DNA of 9,766 nt. It comes from Gammaproteobacteria bacterium (GTDB lineage: Bacteria; Pseudomonadota; Gammaproteobacteria; Burkholderiales; Thiobacillaceae). The first letter of the stretch is position 1, and every line of letters begins with the position of its first letter. Made by a program: the position numbers and the translations under genes. This document shows, one piece after another, positions 1 through 6,017 of the stretch. The notes under the pieces were generated by a model. It worked only from the letters and a program-made list of their open reading frames with translations. It had not been told where the DNA came from and searched no databases. The stretch is from the NCBI GenBank assembly GCA_018820745.1, contig JAHJNP010000247.1:1-9766 (forward strand). The letters are read 5' to 3'.

Positions 1-195
1 GAAGCGCTGGTGACGCACGGTCAGGCGCAAGGGGCGGCCTGTATCATCGAGGCCGAGCAGCTGTGCCTGCTGCTGGGCGAAGACCGGCGCGGCGACGAGC
101 GCGTCGTCACCCAGGCCTTCACCGGCTGCTTCAAGACCAGCGACCAGATGCGAAACGAGTTTCTGCGCGCGGTTTCGCACAGCGATCTCAGATAG
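1..195 (+). CDS. GTP cyclohydrolase I family protein, C-terminal part (partial)
   Basis: The reading frame is open from the left edge to a TAG stop, leaving the last 64 residues. The end (FKTSDQMRNEFLRAV) matches, from memory, the C-terminus of E. coli FolE (FKSSQNTRHEFLRAV), and the alignment back to the zinc-binding cysteine needs no gap. FolE converts GTP to dihydroneopterin triphosphate, the first step of folate and pterin synthesis, as a cytoplasmic homodecamer. Here the Cys corresponding to Cys181 is kept (EQLC). However, the catalytic His179 position is Gln, and the Arg185 position, which contacts the triphosphate, is Gly. This may therefore be a FolE paralogue with altered or lost activity. 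The first zinc-ligand motif (CEHH) lies outside the window and cannot be judged. A uspA-type gene follows 72 bp downstream. Family assignment is fairly sure, function is not. Confidence 0.72.
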   Translation, partial: EALVTHGQAQGAACIIEAEQLCLLLGEDRRGDERVVTQAFTGCFKTSDQMRNEFLRAVSHSDLR

Positions 196-267
196 AAGCA
201 GTGTGGTGCCGGCAACGCGCGATCCGCGCACCATGGCCCCGCGCAGTCCGCCAAACGAGGAGCAAGC

Positions 268-720
268 ATGTATTCACGAATCCTGGTCGCCATAGACGGA
301 AGCCCCGGCGCCGCACAAGCACTCCGGCATGCGGTCGGTCTCGCCAAGGGGCTGTCCGCCAGCTTGCGCATCATCCATGTGGTCGATATCGGCCTCATGC
401 CTTACGGGCCGGAACTCAGCATCGATATCGACGCCCTGCTCGATGCGCGTCGTGCCGCCGGCGAAAAGATCCTCGCCGCCGCGCGGGACAGCGTGCAGGC
501 GCCCGAACTCGAGGTCGAAACCCGGCTGCTGGATACGGCGACCCCGGTCCAGCATGTCGCGGCGGCGGTTGCCGAGGCAGCGGCCAGCTGGCCGGCCGAC
601 CTGCTCGTGCTGGGCACGCACGGGCGCCGCGGGGTGGAGCGCTGGCTGCTCGGCAGCGTGGCCGAAGGCGCCGTGCGGCGTTCGACCGTGCCGGTCCTGC
701 TGATTCCCGTGGCGGACTGA
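268..720 (+). CDS. Universal stress protein, UspA family
   Basis: This 150-residue single-domain cytoplasmic protein has the usual length of one Usp domain. The N-terminus MYSRILVAIDGSPGAAQAL is the typical first beta strand and nucleotide loop with Asp10. Near the C-terminus, GTHGRRG...LLGS (residues 116-130) fits the G-2X-G-9X-G-S motif of ATP-binding Usp proteins, so ATP binding is likely. It is followed by the hallmark STVPVLLI strand. The start is supported by GAGGAG at 257-262, five bases before the ATG. Such proteins help cells survive starvation, redox or respiratory stress, but the specific trigger cannot be read from sequence. The stop lies 14 bp before the next ATG, so it is probably co-transcribed with the downstream methyltransferase. 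Confidence 0.93.
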   Translation: MYSRILVAIDGSPGAAQALRHAVGLAKGLSASLRIIHVVDIGLMPYGPELSIDIDALLDARRAAGEKILAAARDSVQAPELEVETRLLDTATPVQHVAAAVAEAAASWPADLLVLGTHGRRGVERWLLGSVAEGAVRRSTVPVLLIPVAD

Positions 721-734
721 GCTGCCGGATCGCC

Positions 735-1205
735 ATGCCCGACCACGCCCACCGCCCGCGCACGCTGATCCTGCCCCCCGCACCCTATGCGGCAGCGATG
801 CTGGGCGGCTGGTGGCTGGACCGCCAGGTCCATGCGCTCCCGCTCGACTGGGGCGTGATGACGCGGCCGTCGGGCTGGCTGCTGGTGGGGATCGGGCTGG
901 GGCTGTTCGTGTGGACGCTCGCGACCTTCTGGCGCCACCGCACCACGGTCAATCCCTACGTGGCGGCGTCCAGCCTGTGCACCGGCGGCCCGTTCCGCTT
1001 CAGCCGCAATCCGATTTATGTCGGCGACTGGTTCATCCTGGCGGGCGTGTCGATGCTGCTGGCGACCTGGTGGCCGCTCCTGTTCGCGCCGCTGATCTGG
1101 GTCATGCTGCGCCATGGCGTGATCCGTCACGAGGAGGCCCATCTCGAGGCGAAGTTCGGGGACGACTACCGGACCTACAAAACCCGGGTGCGGCGCTGGC
1201 TATGA
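735..1205 (+). CDS. Isoprenylcysteine carboxyl methyltransferase/PEMT-type membrane methyltransferase
   Basis: This 156-residue membrane protein has about four hydrophobic segments (roughly 13-28, 45-65, 96-112 and 113-128). The central motif GGPFRFSRNPIYVGDW (residues 84-99) and the tail EEAHLEAKFGDDYRTYKTRVRRWL (residues 133-156) carry the RNPxY and EE...FG..Y..Y..V.RW signatures of the ICMT/PEMT superfamily. These bind S-adenosylmethionine at the membrane surface and methylate lipids or small molecules. The real substrate in bacteria is usually unknown and is not inferable here. The frame is open far upstream, but that part overlaps uspA and is Arg-rich shadow. The ATG at 735 gives a family-length protein. 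There is no strong Shine-Dalgarno sequence, which together with the 14-bp gap after uspA suggests translational coupling. Confidence 0.88.
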   Translation: MPDHAHRPRTLILPPAPYAAAMLGGWWLDRQVHALPLDWGVMTRPSGWLLVGIGLGLFVWTLATFWRHRTTVNPYVAASSLCTGGPFRFSRNPIYVGDWFILAGVSMLLATWWPLLFAPLIWVMLRHGVIRHEEAHLEAKFGDDYRTYKTRVRRWL

Positions 1206-1310
1206 GCGCCGTGTGCTGGATGACGCCCGGCGCTGCTCCGCCCGTTCCGAATTACAGCGCGGCCCGGTCTGGCCGTTATATGCCACGGATGATGTCGTTC
1301 AGGAGCTGCC

Positions 1311-1664
1311 ATGAACATAACGCTGCACGATAAAACGCTGGAAATCAGGCTCACCCGGGCGGCGCGAAAGGCGCTGGCGCGGCGTGCAACCCCGCTGGTC
1401 GCCGAGATGGAGCTGTTGTTTTCCTGCCTGCTGCGCAAGCGGGTGCATTTCGGCGAGGCGGCGGAGCGGTCGACGCCGGTCAACGACCGGCTGGCGGTGC
1501 GATTCCGGCCCATCATGACCCGGCATTGCAGCGTGGCAGAAGGCGGTCCCACGCCGCCCTCCGACGACTTTCCCATCGCCAACCCGCGCCCCTATGTGCC
1601 CAACTGGCTGGCCATCGATTACCGTCGCGGGGAGTGGGTGGGTGCGTTTGGCTACGTGAGCTGA
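1311..1664 (+). CDS. Conserved hypothetical protein, 117 aa
   Basis: I do not recognise the family. The product is soluble, with no signal peptide or membrane segment. The first half is basic and helical-looking (residues 12-45, many Arg/Lys/Ala). The second half has a Pro-rich stretch (GGPTPPSDDFPIANPRPYVP, about residues 78-97) and an aromatic C-terminus (WLAIDYRRGEWVGAFGYVS). One Cys at residue 39 sits in LLFSCLLRKR and another at 73 in TRHCSV. AGGAG at 1301-1305 sits six bases before the ATG and supports this start, and the codon use resembles the neighbours. It stands 105 bp after the methyltransferase and may have its own promoter, though none is convincing. It is convergent with tatD, and the repeat element begins about 18 bp after its stop. 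Confidence 0.72.
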   Translation: MNITLHDKTLEIRLTRAARKALARRATPLVAEMELLFSCLLRKRVHFGEAAERSTPVNDRLAVRFRPIMTRHCSVAEGGPTPPSDDFPIANPRPYVPNWLAIDYRRGEWVGAFGYVS

Positions 1665-1682
1665 GGCAGCCTCAACTTAGGG

Positions 1683-1709
1683 CTCGTTAATGAATAAATT
1701 GGGCATACG
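1683..1709 (+). repeat. Left terminal inverted repeat of the 260-bp element
   Basis: This 27-bp arm is identical to the reverse complement of 1916-1942. It is AT-rich compared with its surroundings and contains TTAATGAATAAATT. Outside the arm the similarity continues imperfectly for about seven bases (CTTAGGG against CTAAGGA). Confidence 0.95.
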
Positions 1710-1915
1710 TTGCTTCGTATTCGGGATGGATGCAAGGCGCGAGGCGCAGCGAATGGTCGTTCCATTCGCAAGCCTCGCAACGCCGCAGACGCCCGAATAC
1801 GCAGCAACCCTCCGGGCTGGGGTCGCTTTTGGCGCATCCCGGTGTTGCAAGCCGCTTGTTGTGAGTGACACAACCGCGCGTCTTGCGCCTAGGGCTGCAC
1901 CTAAAGCGACCCCAG

Positions 1916-1942
1916 CGTATGCCCAATTTATTCATTAACGAG
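1916..1942 (-). repeat. Right terminal inverted repeat of the 260-bp element
   Basis: This is the 27-bp partner of 1683-1709, identical in reverse complement. On the - strand it supplies the final Arg codon and TAA stop (1935-1937) of the tatD-type gene. Confidence 0.95.
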
Positions 1943-2741
1943 TCCTTAGGCCGAATAGTTCGCGTGCATTGCGCGTGGTGGCCTGCGCCACCGCGTCGAT
2001 ATCCAGACCGCGCAGTTCGGCCAGGACCTGCGCGATGCGCGGCAACTCGCCCGGCGCGTTGCGGCCGCGGCCGATCCATGCCGGCGGCATGTCGGGGCTG
2101 TCGGTTTCCAGCACGATCGCGTCGAGCGGCAGGTCGGCCGCCAGCCGCCGCAGGTTGTTGGCGCGCGGCCAGGTGAAGGCGCCGCCGAACCCCAGCTTGA
2201 ACCCCAGCTTGATGAATTCGTCCGCCTGCTGCGGGCTGCCGTTGAAGGCGTGGGCGATGCCGCCGCGCACCCGGATCCTGCGCAGGTGTTTCAGCAGCTG
2301 GTCGTTTGCCTTCCGGCAGTGCAGCAGCACCGGCAGGCCGTATTCCTGCGCGATCTTCAGTTGCTCGACGTAGAAGAACTCCTGGGTGGCGTAGTCGAGG
2401 TCGCGCACAAACAGATCGAGCCCGATTTCACCGATGGCCAGCGGGCGCTGCGCCTCGATTTGCGCGCGCAGGTCGGCCAGATGTGCCGGGCGATGCACAT
2501 CGAGCAGCATCGGATGCAGGCCCCAGGCCGGCAGGCAGCCGGGGTAGCGTTCGCAGGTGGCGGCCACCGCGGCGAAGTTGTCGCGACTGACGGCAGGGAT
2601 GACCAGGGTGGTGACGCCGCCGGCGACGGCGCGCGCGTACTCGGCGTCGCGGTCGGCATCGAACTCGGCCGCGTCGAGATGGCAGTGGGTGTCGATAAAA
2701 AACGGCGCCCTCAAGGACGCCGTTTCGCTTGCCAGTGACAT
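1935..2741 (-). CDS. TatD-family metal-dependent deoxyribonuclease
   Basis: This 268-residue TIM-barrel amidohydrolase-fold protein shows the metal-binding set of the TatD family. It has DTHCHLD (His19, His21), GEIGLD (Glu105), LLHCRKA (His141), AHAFNGS (His164) and ETDSPDMP (Asp214). Family members are cytoplasmic Mg2+-dependent DNases/3'-5' exonucleases linked to DNA repair or turnover. The C-terminal form resembles the YjjV branch. It begins 6 bp after the Bax-inhibitor gene stop. Family proteins usually begin right at FIDTHCHL, so the first 13 residues are an unusual extension, and the DNA encoding them forms a rho-independent terminator (2697-2725). No good Shine-Dalgarno precedes the ATG, and a TTG at codon 10 is the alternative start. 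The last codons and stop lie in the repeat element at 1683-1942. Confidence 0.93.
   Translation of the reverse strand: MSLASETASLRAPFFIDTHCHLDAAEFDADRDAEYARAVAGGVTTLVIPAVSRDNFAAVAATCERYPGCLPAWGLHPMLLDVHRPAHLADLRAQIEAQRPLAIGEIGLDLFVRDLDYATQEFFYVEQLKIAQEYGLPVLLHCRKANDQLLKHLRRIRVRGGIAHAFNGSPQQADEFIKLGFKLGFGGAFTWPRANNLRRLAADLPLDAIVLETDSPDMPPAWIGRGRNAPGELPRIAQVLAELRGLDIDAVAQATTRNARELFGLRTR
2697..2725 (-). terminator. Rho-independent terminator inside the 5' end of tatD
   Basis: Read on the - strand, AAACGGCGTCC pairs with GGGCGCCGTTT (11 bp with one G-U wobble) around a TTGA loop, and six T follow. The wobble pairs only in the - strand transcript, which fixes its direction. It begins 22 bases after the stop of the Bax-inhibitor gene, whose transcript it should end, yet it overlaps codons 6-15 of the tatD frame. 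Confidence 0.85.
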
Positions 2742-2747
2742 CGATGA

Positions 2748-3413
2748 TTAATCGTTGCTGGCAAAGCCCAGCAGGTGCAGCAGGCTGGTGAACAGGTTGA
2801 AGATCGCGACGAACAGCGTGACCGTCGCCATGATGTAGTTGGTCTCGCCGCCGTTGATGATGTTGCTGGTTTCGTACAGGATGAGGCCGGACATCAGCAG
2901 TACGAACATCGCGGAGACTGCCAGCGACAGGCCGGGCATGTTGAAAAAGATGGCGCCGAGGCCGGCGAGGAAGGCGACCAGGATGCCGACCACGAGGAAG
3001 CCGCCCATGAAGCTGAAGTCCTTGCGGGTGGTCATCACGTAGGCCGACAGGCCGAGGAAGATCGCGGCGGTGCCGCCCATCGCCATCATCACCACCTGGG
3101 TGCCGTTGGGCAGCGACAGGTAGGCGTTGAGGATGGGGCCGAGCGTGTAGCCCATGAAGCCGGTCAGCGCGAACACGAAGGCGATGCCGAGGCTGCTGTC
3201 GCGGAACTTGGTGGTCAGGAACAGCAGGCCGAAATAGCCGACCAGGGTGATGATGAGGCCGGGATGCGGCAGGTTCAGCGACATCGACAGGCCGGCCGTC
3301 AGCGCCGAAAACGCCAGCGTCATCGACAGCAGCATGTAGGTGTTCTTGACGACCTTGTTGGTCGACAGTGCCGCAGATTGGCTGCGGCCGAGGGTAGTGA
3401 CTTGCGGGTTCAT
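2748..3413 (-). CDS. Bax inhibitor-1/YccA family integral membrane protein
   Basis: This 221-residue protein has seven predicted membrane helices (about 27-47, 51-68, 74-95, 107-127, 135-155, 160-180 and 194-216) and a short acidic C-terminus ending in Asp. This is the BI-1/YccA (UPF0005) topology. The LILYETSNIINGGETNYI segment (residues 177-194) is the family signature, with a carboxylate at Glu181 where the family has Asp or Glu. YccA in E. coli is an FtsH substrate and modulator, and some bacterial homologues are pH-sensitive Ca2+ leak channels. Which role applies here cannot be told. The start is supported by GAGGAAA five bases upstream (3418-3424). It is followed 6 bp later by tatD but has its own terminator at 2697-2725. 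Confidence 0.93.
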   Translation of the reverse strand: MNPQVTTLGRSQSAALSTNKVVKNTYMLLSMTLAFSALTAGLSMSLNLPHPGLIITLVGYFGLLFLTTKFRDSSLGIAFVFALTGFMGYTLGPILNAYLSLPNGTQVVMMAMGGTAAIFLGLSAYVMTTRKDFSFMGGFLVVGILVAFLAGLGAIFFNMPGLSLAVSAMFVLLMSGLILYETSNIINGGETNYIMATVTLFVAIFNLFTSLLHLLGFASND

Positions 3414-3729
3414 GTGGTTTCCTCACGTGAATGAATAATGGCAGTGCCAGTACAGAGTGTTGTAGCGGGCACAGGTTCCCGAGTGCATTCGGGATTGGGT
3501 ATCAGGATACCGTGATGCGGGCCGGCTTGCTACCCGCAACCTTGCGGGCACAGGGGTTTTCGGTCGACATGGCTGGAAAGCACTCTGTCATTGCGACCGC
3601 GAGCGAAGCGCGGCGGGAAGCAATCCAGAATACCCAGAGGGCACAAGTGCCAGCGAAATCAATGGCCTCTGGATCGCCACGTCGCTCCGCTCCTCGCGAT
3701 GACGGAATGGTTCAGCGCTTTTCTTGCCG
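3414..3729. other. Intergenic region between slipin and Bax-inhibitor gene, hairpin-rich
   Basis: No credible gene lies in these 316 bp. The part next to the Bax-inhibitor start holds three small hairpins in a row: CCCGA/TCGGG (3478-3493), GGTATC/GATACC (3498-3511) and TGCGGG/CCCGCA (3516-3538). They are bracketed by an 11-bp direct repeat, GCGGGCACAGG, at 3465-3475 and 3544-3554. The part next to slipin is the inverted repeat at 3587-3703. A promoter for the Bax-inhibitor gene should lie here, but I see no convincing -35/-10 pair. Confidence 0.7.
3587..3703. repeat. GTCATTGCGA-type dispersed inverted repeat
   Basis: The left arm starts GTCATTGCGA (3587) and ends CAATCCAGA (3621-3629). The right arm starts TCTGGATCGCC (3669) and ends TCGCGATGAC (3703). 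The arms are imperfect inverted repeats of about 40 bp with GAGCGAAGCG-like cores, separated by roughly 40 bp. I recall very similar sequences (GTCATTGCGAGCGAAGCG...CAATCC) as dispersed intergenic repeats in many bacterial genomes. It lies 26 bp after the slipin stop and could stabilise or end that transcript. Confidence 0.75.
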
Positions 3730-4488
3730 TTACTCGCCGGGTTTCGTGCCCCGCATCATCAGGTTCATCAGTTCGCCCGGCATCGGGAAGACGATGGTGT
3801 TGGTCCTGTCGCCGGCGATGTTGGACAGCGTCTGCAGATAGCGCAGCTGCATCGCCTGCGGCCTGGCGGAGAGAATCTCGGCCGCGGCCAGCAGCTTTTC
3901 AGAGGCCTGCAATTCGCCCTCGGCATGGATGATCTTGGCGCGCCGTTCGCGTTCGGCTTCGGCCTGCTTGGCGATCGCGCGCACCATCGTTTCGTCGATG
4001 TCGACGTGCTTGATCTCGACGTTGGAGACCTTGATGCCCCAAGCGTCGGTCTGCGCGTCCAGCGCCTTCTGGATGTCGGAGTTGAGGGTTTCCCGCTCGG
4101 CCAGCATCTCGTCAAGTTCGTGCTTGCCCAGCACCGCGCGCAGCGTGGTCTGCGCCAGCTGGCTGGTGGCGTTCATGTAGTCCTCCACCTGCAGGATCGA
4201 CTTGGCCGGATCCATGACGCGGAAATACACCACCGCGTTGACCCTGACCGAGACGTTGTCGCGCGAGATCACGTCCTGGCTCGGCACGTCGAACACCACG
4301 GTGCGCAGGTCCACCCGCACCATCTGCTGGATGGCGGGAATGATGATGATCAGCCCCGGCCCCTTCACCTTCCAGAAGCGCCCGAGCATGAACACCACGC
4401 CGCGTTCGTATTCGCGCAGGATGCGGATGCTGGAGGCCAGCAGCGCGACAATTATAAAGACGATGGTCAACCCGCCGAATTCAAACAT
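3730..4488 (-). CDS. Slipin (stomatin-like SPFH/band 7 membrane protein)
   Basis: This 252-residue protein has one N-terminal hydrophobic hairpin or helix (residues 5-22), followed by [14 protein letters not shown] and [11 protein letters not shown] (about 25-54), the canonical start of a band 7 domain. The domain continues through [25 protein letters not shown] to about residue 165. A charged coiled-coil ([22 protein letters not shown], residues 171-192) and a hydrophobic oligomerisation tail follow. Slipins form rings in the inner membrane, and archaeal p-stomatin is cleaved by its NfeD partner. Here it follows nfeD by 12 bp, and the nfeD TAA overlaps its AAAGGAG ribosome binding site (4495-4501). 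The pair is therefore one operon with likely coupled translation. Length and features are normal. Confidence 0.96.
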   Translation of the reverse strand: MFEFGGLTIVFIIVALLASSIRILREYERGVVFMLGRFWKVKGPGLIIIIPAIQQMVRVDLRTVVFDVPSQDVISRDNVSVRVNAVVYFRVMDPAKSILQVEDYMNATSQLAQTTLRAVLGKHELDEMLAERETLNSDIQKALDAQTDAWGIKVSNVEIKHVDIDETMVRAIAKQAEAERERRAKIIHAEGELQASEKLLAAAEILSARPQAMQLRYLQTLSNIAGDRTNTIVFPMPGELMNLMMRGTKPGE

Positions 4489-4500
4489 GATCTTTCTCCT

Positions 4501-5862
4501 TTATGAACCATCCTGGTCCGGTTCCACATCGAGTATCAGGTCGTGTCGGGCGCGCACCCGCACCCGGTCGCCGCGTTTCAGCGGCACATTGCTGCGCACC
4601 CGCCACTGCTCGCCGTGGATGCGGGCCCAGCCCTCGTGCTCCATGTCCTGCAGGATTTCACCACGGGCGCCGATCATTTCCTCGGCACCGGTCACCACTG
4701 GCCGCGCCCGTGCCTTGACCGCCATGCCGACGACAAAGAAGCTGAACAGTCCGCTGGTGACCGCCACCGGAACGATCAGCGCCCACGGAATGCCGTAGCC
4801 GGGAACGTCGGTGTCGATCAGCATCACCGAGCCGATGACGAAGGCGATGAGCCCTCCCACCCCCAGGGCGCCGAAGCTGGGCATGAAGGCTTCCGAAATC
4901 ATCAGCACGATGCCGAGAATGATGAGCGCCAGCCCGACATAGTTGATCGGCATGACCTGCAGCGCGAACATCGCCAGAAGCAGACAGATGCCACCGACCA
5001 CGCCGGGGAACAGCATGCCGGGATTGGAGAATTCGTAGATCAGCCCGTAGATGCCCAGCAGCATCAGGATGTAGGCGATGCCGGGGTCGCCGATCACCGC
5101 CAGCAGGCGGCTGCGCCAGTCGGGCTGGACGCGCTCGATGACGGCATTGGCGGTGTCCAGGGTGACCGTCTCGCCGTTCATCTTGATGACGCGGCCGTTG
5201 ACCTGGCGCAGCAGATCGTCGAGGTCGGTCGCCACCAGGTCGATCACCTTGAGTTCCAGCGCCTCGGACGCCGGCAGGCTCACCGCCTCGCGCACCGCGC
5301 GCTCGGCCCACTCGGCATTGCGCCCGCGCAGTTCGGCCAGGCCGCGGATGTAGGCCGCGGCGTCGTGCACTGCCTTGCGCATCTTGGCGTCGCCCGGCGG
5401 TGCGTCGGCAGGCTTGGTGGCATCGGGCTGAGCCGGCGATGCGGGCTTGTCGCTGCCGCCAGTGGGCGCCAGCTCGACCGGCGTTGCCGCCCCCAGATTG
5501 GTCGCCGGCGCCATCGCCGCGATGTGGCTGGCATACAGGATGTAGGTGCCGGCGCTGGCTGCGCGGGCGCCCCGGGGCGAGACATAGGTGGCGACCGGCA
5601 CCGGCGAGGCGAGGATGGCCTTGATGATGTCGCGCATCGCGGTGTCGAGCCCGCCCGGCGTGTCCATCTCGATCACCACCAAGTGCGCCTGATCCTCGAT
5701 CGCCTTGTCGAGGCCGCGCAGCAGGTAGTCGGCGCTGCCCGGGCTGATCGCACCCTCCACCGTCAGCACCCGCACCATCGCCGCGCTGGCGGGCGCGGCC
5801 AGCCCCAGGATCAGGCAGGCGGGCAGGACCAGGCGTGCCAGGAAGTGAAGCCAGTGGGTCAT
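4501..5862 (-). CDS. nfeD: NfeD family membrane-bound serine protease, long form
   Basis: This 453-residue protein has a signal peptide (1-27, ending APASA). A ClpP/crotonase-like protease domain (about 30-220) follows, then a block of hydrophobic helices (about 255-380) and a C-terminal OB-fold NfeD domain (about 385-450). In the protease domain, GARAASAGTYI gives the catalytic Ser103. Lys163 aligns with Lys138 of the archaeal PH1510 protease (recalled alignment around the YI...LAE..GRNA segment). So the Ser-Lys dyad seems intact. Between the two lies a Pro/Ala/Asp-rich low-complexity insert (about 132-160). Known long NfeD proteins cut the C-terminus of their slipin partner, and the next gene here is that partner. 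The ATG sits in a perfect 11-bp hairpin (5843-5872), and there is only a weak GTGAAG ribosome binding site. Confidence 0.95.
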   Translation of the reverse strand: MTHWLHFLARLVLPACLILGLAAPASAAMVRVLTVEGAISPGSADYLLRGLDKAIEDQAHLVVIEMDTPGGLDTAMRDIIKAILASPVPVATYVSPRGARAASAGTYILYASHIAAMAPATNLGAATPVELAPTGGSDKPASPAQPDATKPADAPPGDAKMRKAVHDAAAYIRGLAELRGRNAEWAERAVREAVSLPASEALELKVIDLVATDLDDLLRQVNGRVIKMNGETVTLDTANAVIERVQPDWRSRLLAVIGDPGIAYILMLLGIYGLIYEFSNPGMLFPGVVGGICLLLAMFALQVMPINYVGLALIILGIVLMISEAFMPSFGALGVGGLIAFVIGSVMLIDTDVPGYGIPWALIVPVAVTSGLFSFFVVGMAVKARARPVVTGAEEMIGARGEILQDMEHEGWARIHGEQWRVRSNVPLKRGDRVRVRARHDLILDVEPDQDGS

Positions 5863-5872
5863 GGCTTCACTT
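5843..5872 (-). promoter_or_regulatory. Hairpin enclosing the nfeD start codon
   Basis: AAGTGAAGCCA (- strand, 5872-5862) pairs perfectly with TGGCTTCACTT (5853-5843) across an 8-base loop. The weak Shine-Dalgarno GTGAAG is inside the 5' arm. The A of the start codon is the last paired base, and the U and G lie in the loop. In the mRNA this could lower or control translation initiation. That role is inference; the base pairing is seen directly. Confidence 0.55.
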
Positions 5873-5914
5873 TAGACCGAAAAAACCATCCTGCCTCGGG
5901 TAGGGAGCAAAACG

Positions 5915-5973
5915 AAAAACGCGAAGGCACGCAAAGAAACCCCTGACCCTGGGTTTCTTTGCGTGCCTTCGCG
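5915..5973 (-). terminator. Strong rho-independent terminator after the OmpA-like gene
   Basis: Arms 5920-5942 and 5951-5973 are perfect 23-bp inverted repeats (CGCGAAGGCACGCAAAGAAA...) with an 8-base loop. On the - strand five T follow the stem (5919-5915), then a T-rich CGTTTTG. It begins 44 bp past the OmpA-like stop and separates that gene from nfeD. The stem is longer than most terminators and may derive from a dispersed repeat. Confidence 0.85.
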
Positions 5974-6017
5974 AGAACAGGAATTGCGCCGGCGCGGGGC
6001 CGGCGAAACAGGGCCGC

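Larger units (their letters stand above)
1681..1945. mobile_element. MITE-like palindromic element with 27-bp terminal inverted repeats
   Basis: Positions 1683-1709 (starting CTCGTTAATGAATAAATTGG) and 1916-1942 are perfect inverted repeats of 27 bp. Between them lie two further long inverted repeats. Hairpin 1 (about 1709-1808) has 17-bp outer arms with one mismatch and an inner stem GCGAATGG/CCATTCGC. Hairpin 2 (1817-1915) has 13-bp perfect arms and inner stems. The direct repeat CTTAGG (1676-1681 and 1945-1950) flanks the element and could be a target duplication of 4-6 bp. There is no transposase, so this would be a non-autonomous element. The GG-C-T-C-G-TT...GAATAAAT ends vaguely recall IS5-family ends, and a TTAG duplication would suit the YTAR target of the IS5 group; this is only a suggestion. 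It lies between convergent genes and may also terminate both transcripts. Confidence 0.8.

Noticed and set aside
63..734. Upstream extension of the methyltransferase frame
   Set aside because: It overlaps the folE-like and uspA genes out of frame and is Arg-rich. The ATG at 735 gives the normal family length.
1250..1290. Possible promoter for the 117-residue gene (TATATG near 1278)
   Set aside because: No acceptable -35 hexamer at normal spacing.
1690..1938. 82-codon + strand frame inside the palindromic element as a real gene
   Set aside because: It runs between the terminal repeats and has a mirror frame on the other strand. Composition gives no family, so it is kept only as a finding.
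2775..3434. 219-codon + strand frame opposite the Bax-inhibitor gene
   Set aside because: It is a shadow with Glu/Asp/His/Gln-rich translation and no recognisable domain.
3465..3554. Short direct repeats as a CRISPR array
   Set aside because: Only two 11-bp copies 79 bp apart, with no regular spacing and no cas genes.
4543..5946. 467-codon open frame on the + strand opposite nfeD
   Set aside because: It is a GC-rich shadow. Its translation is dominated by His, Gln, Asp, Arg and Gly and matches no family, while nfeD on the other strand is unmistakable.
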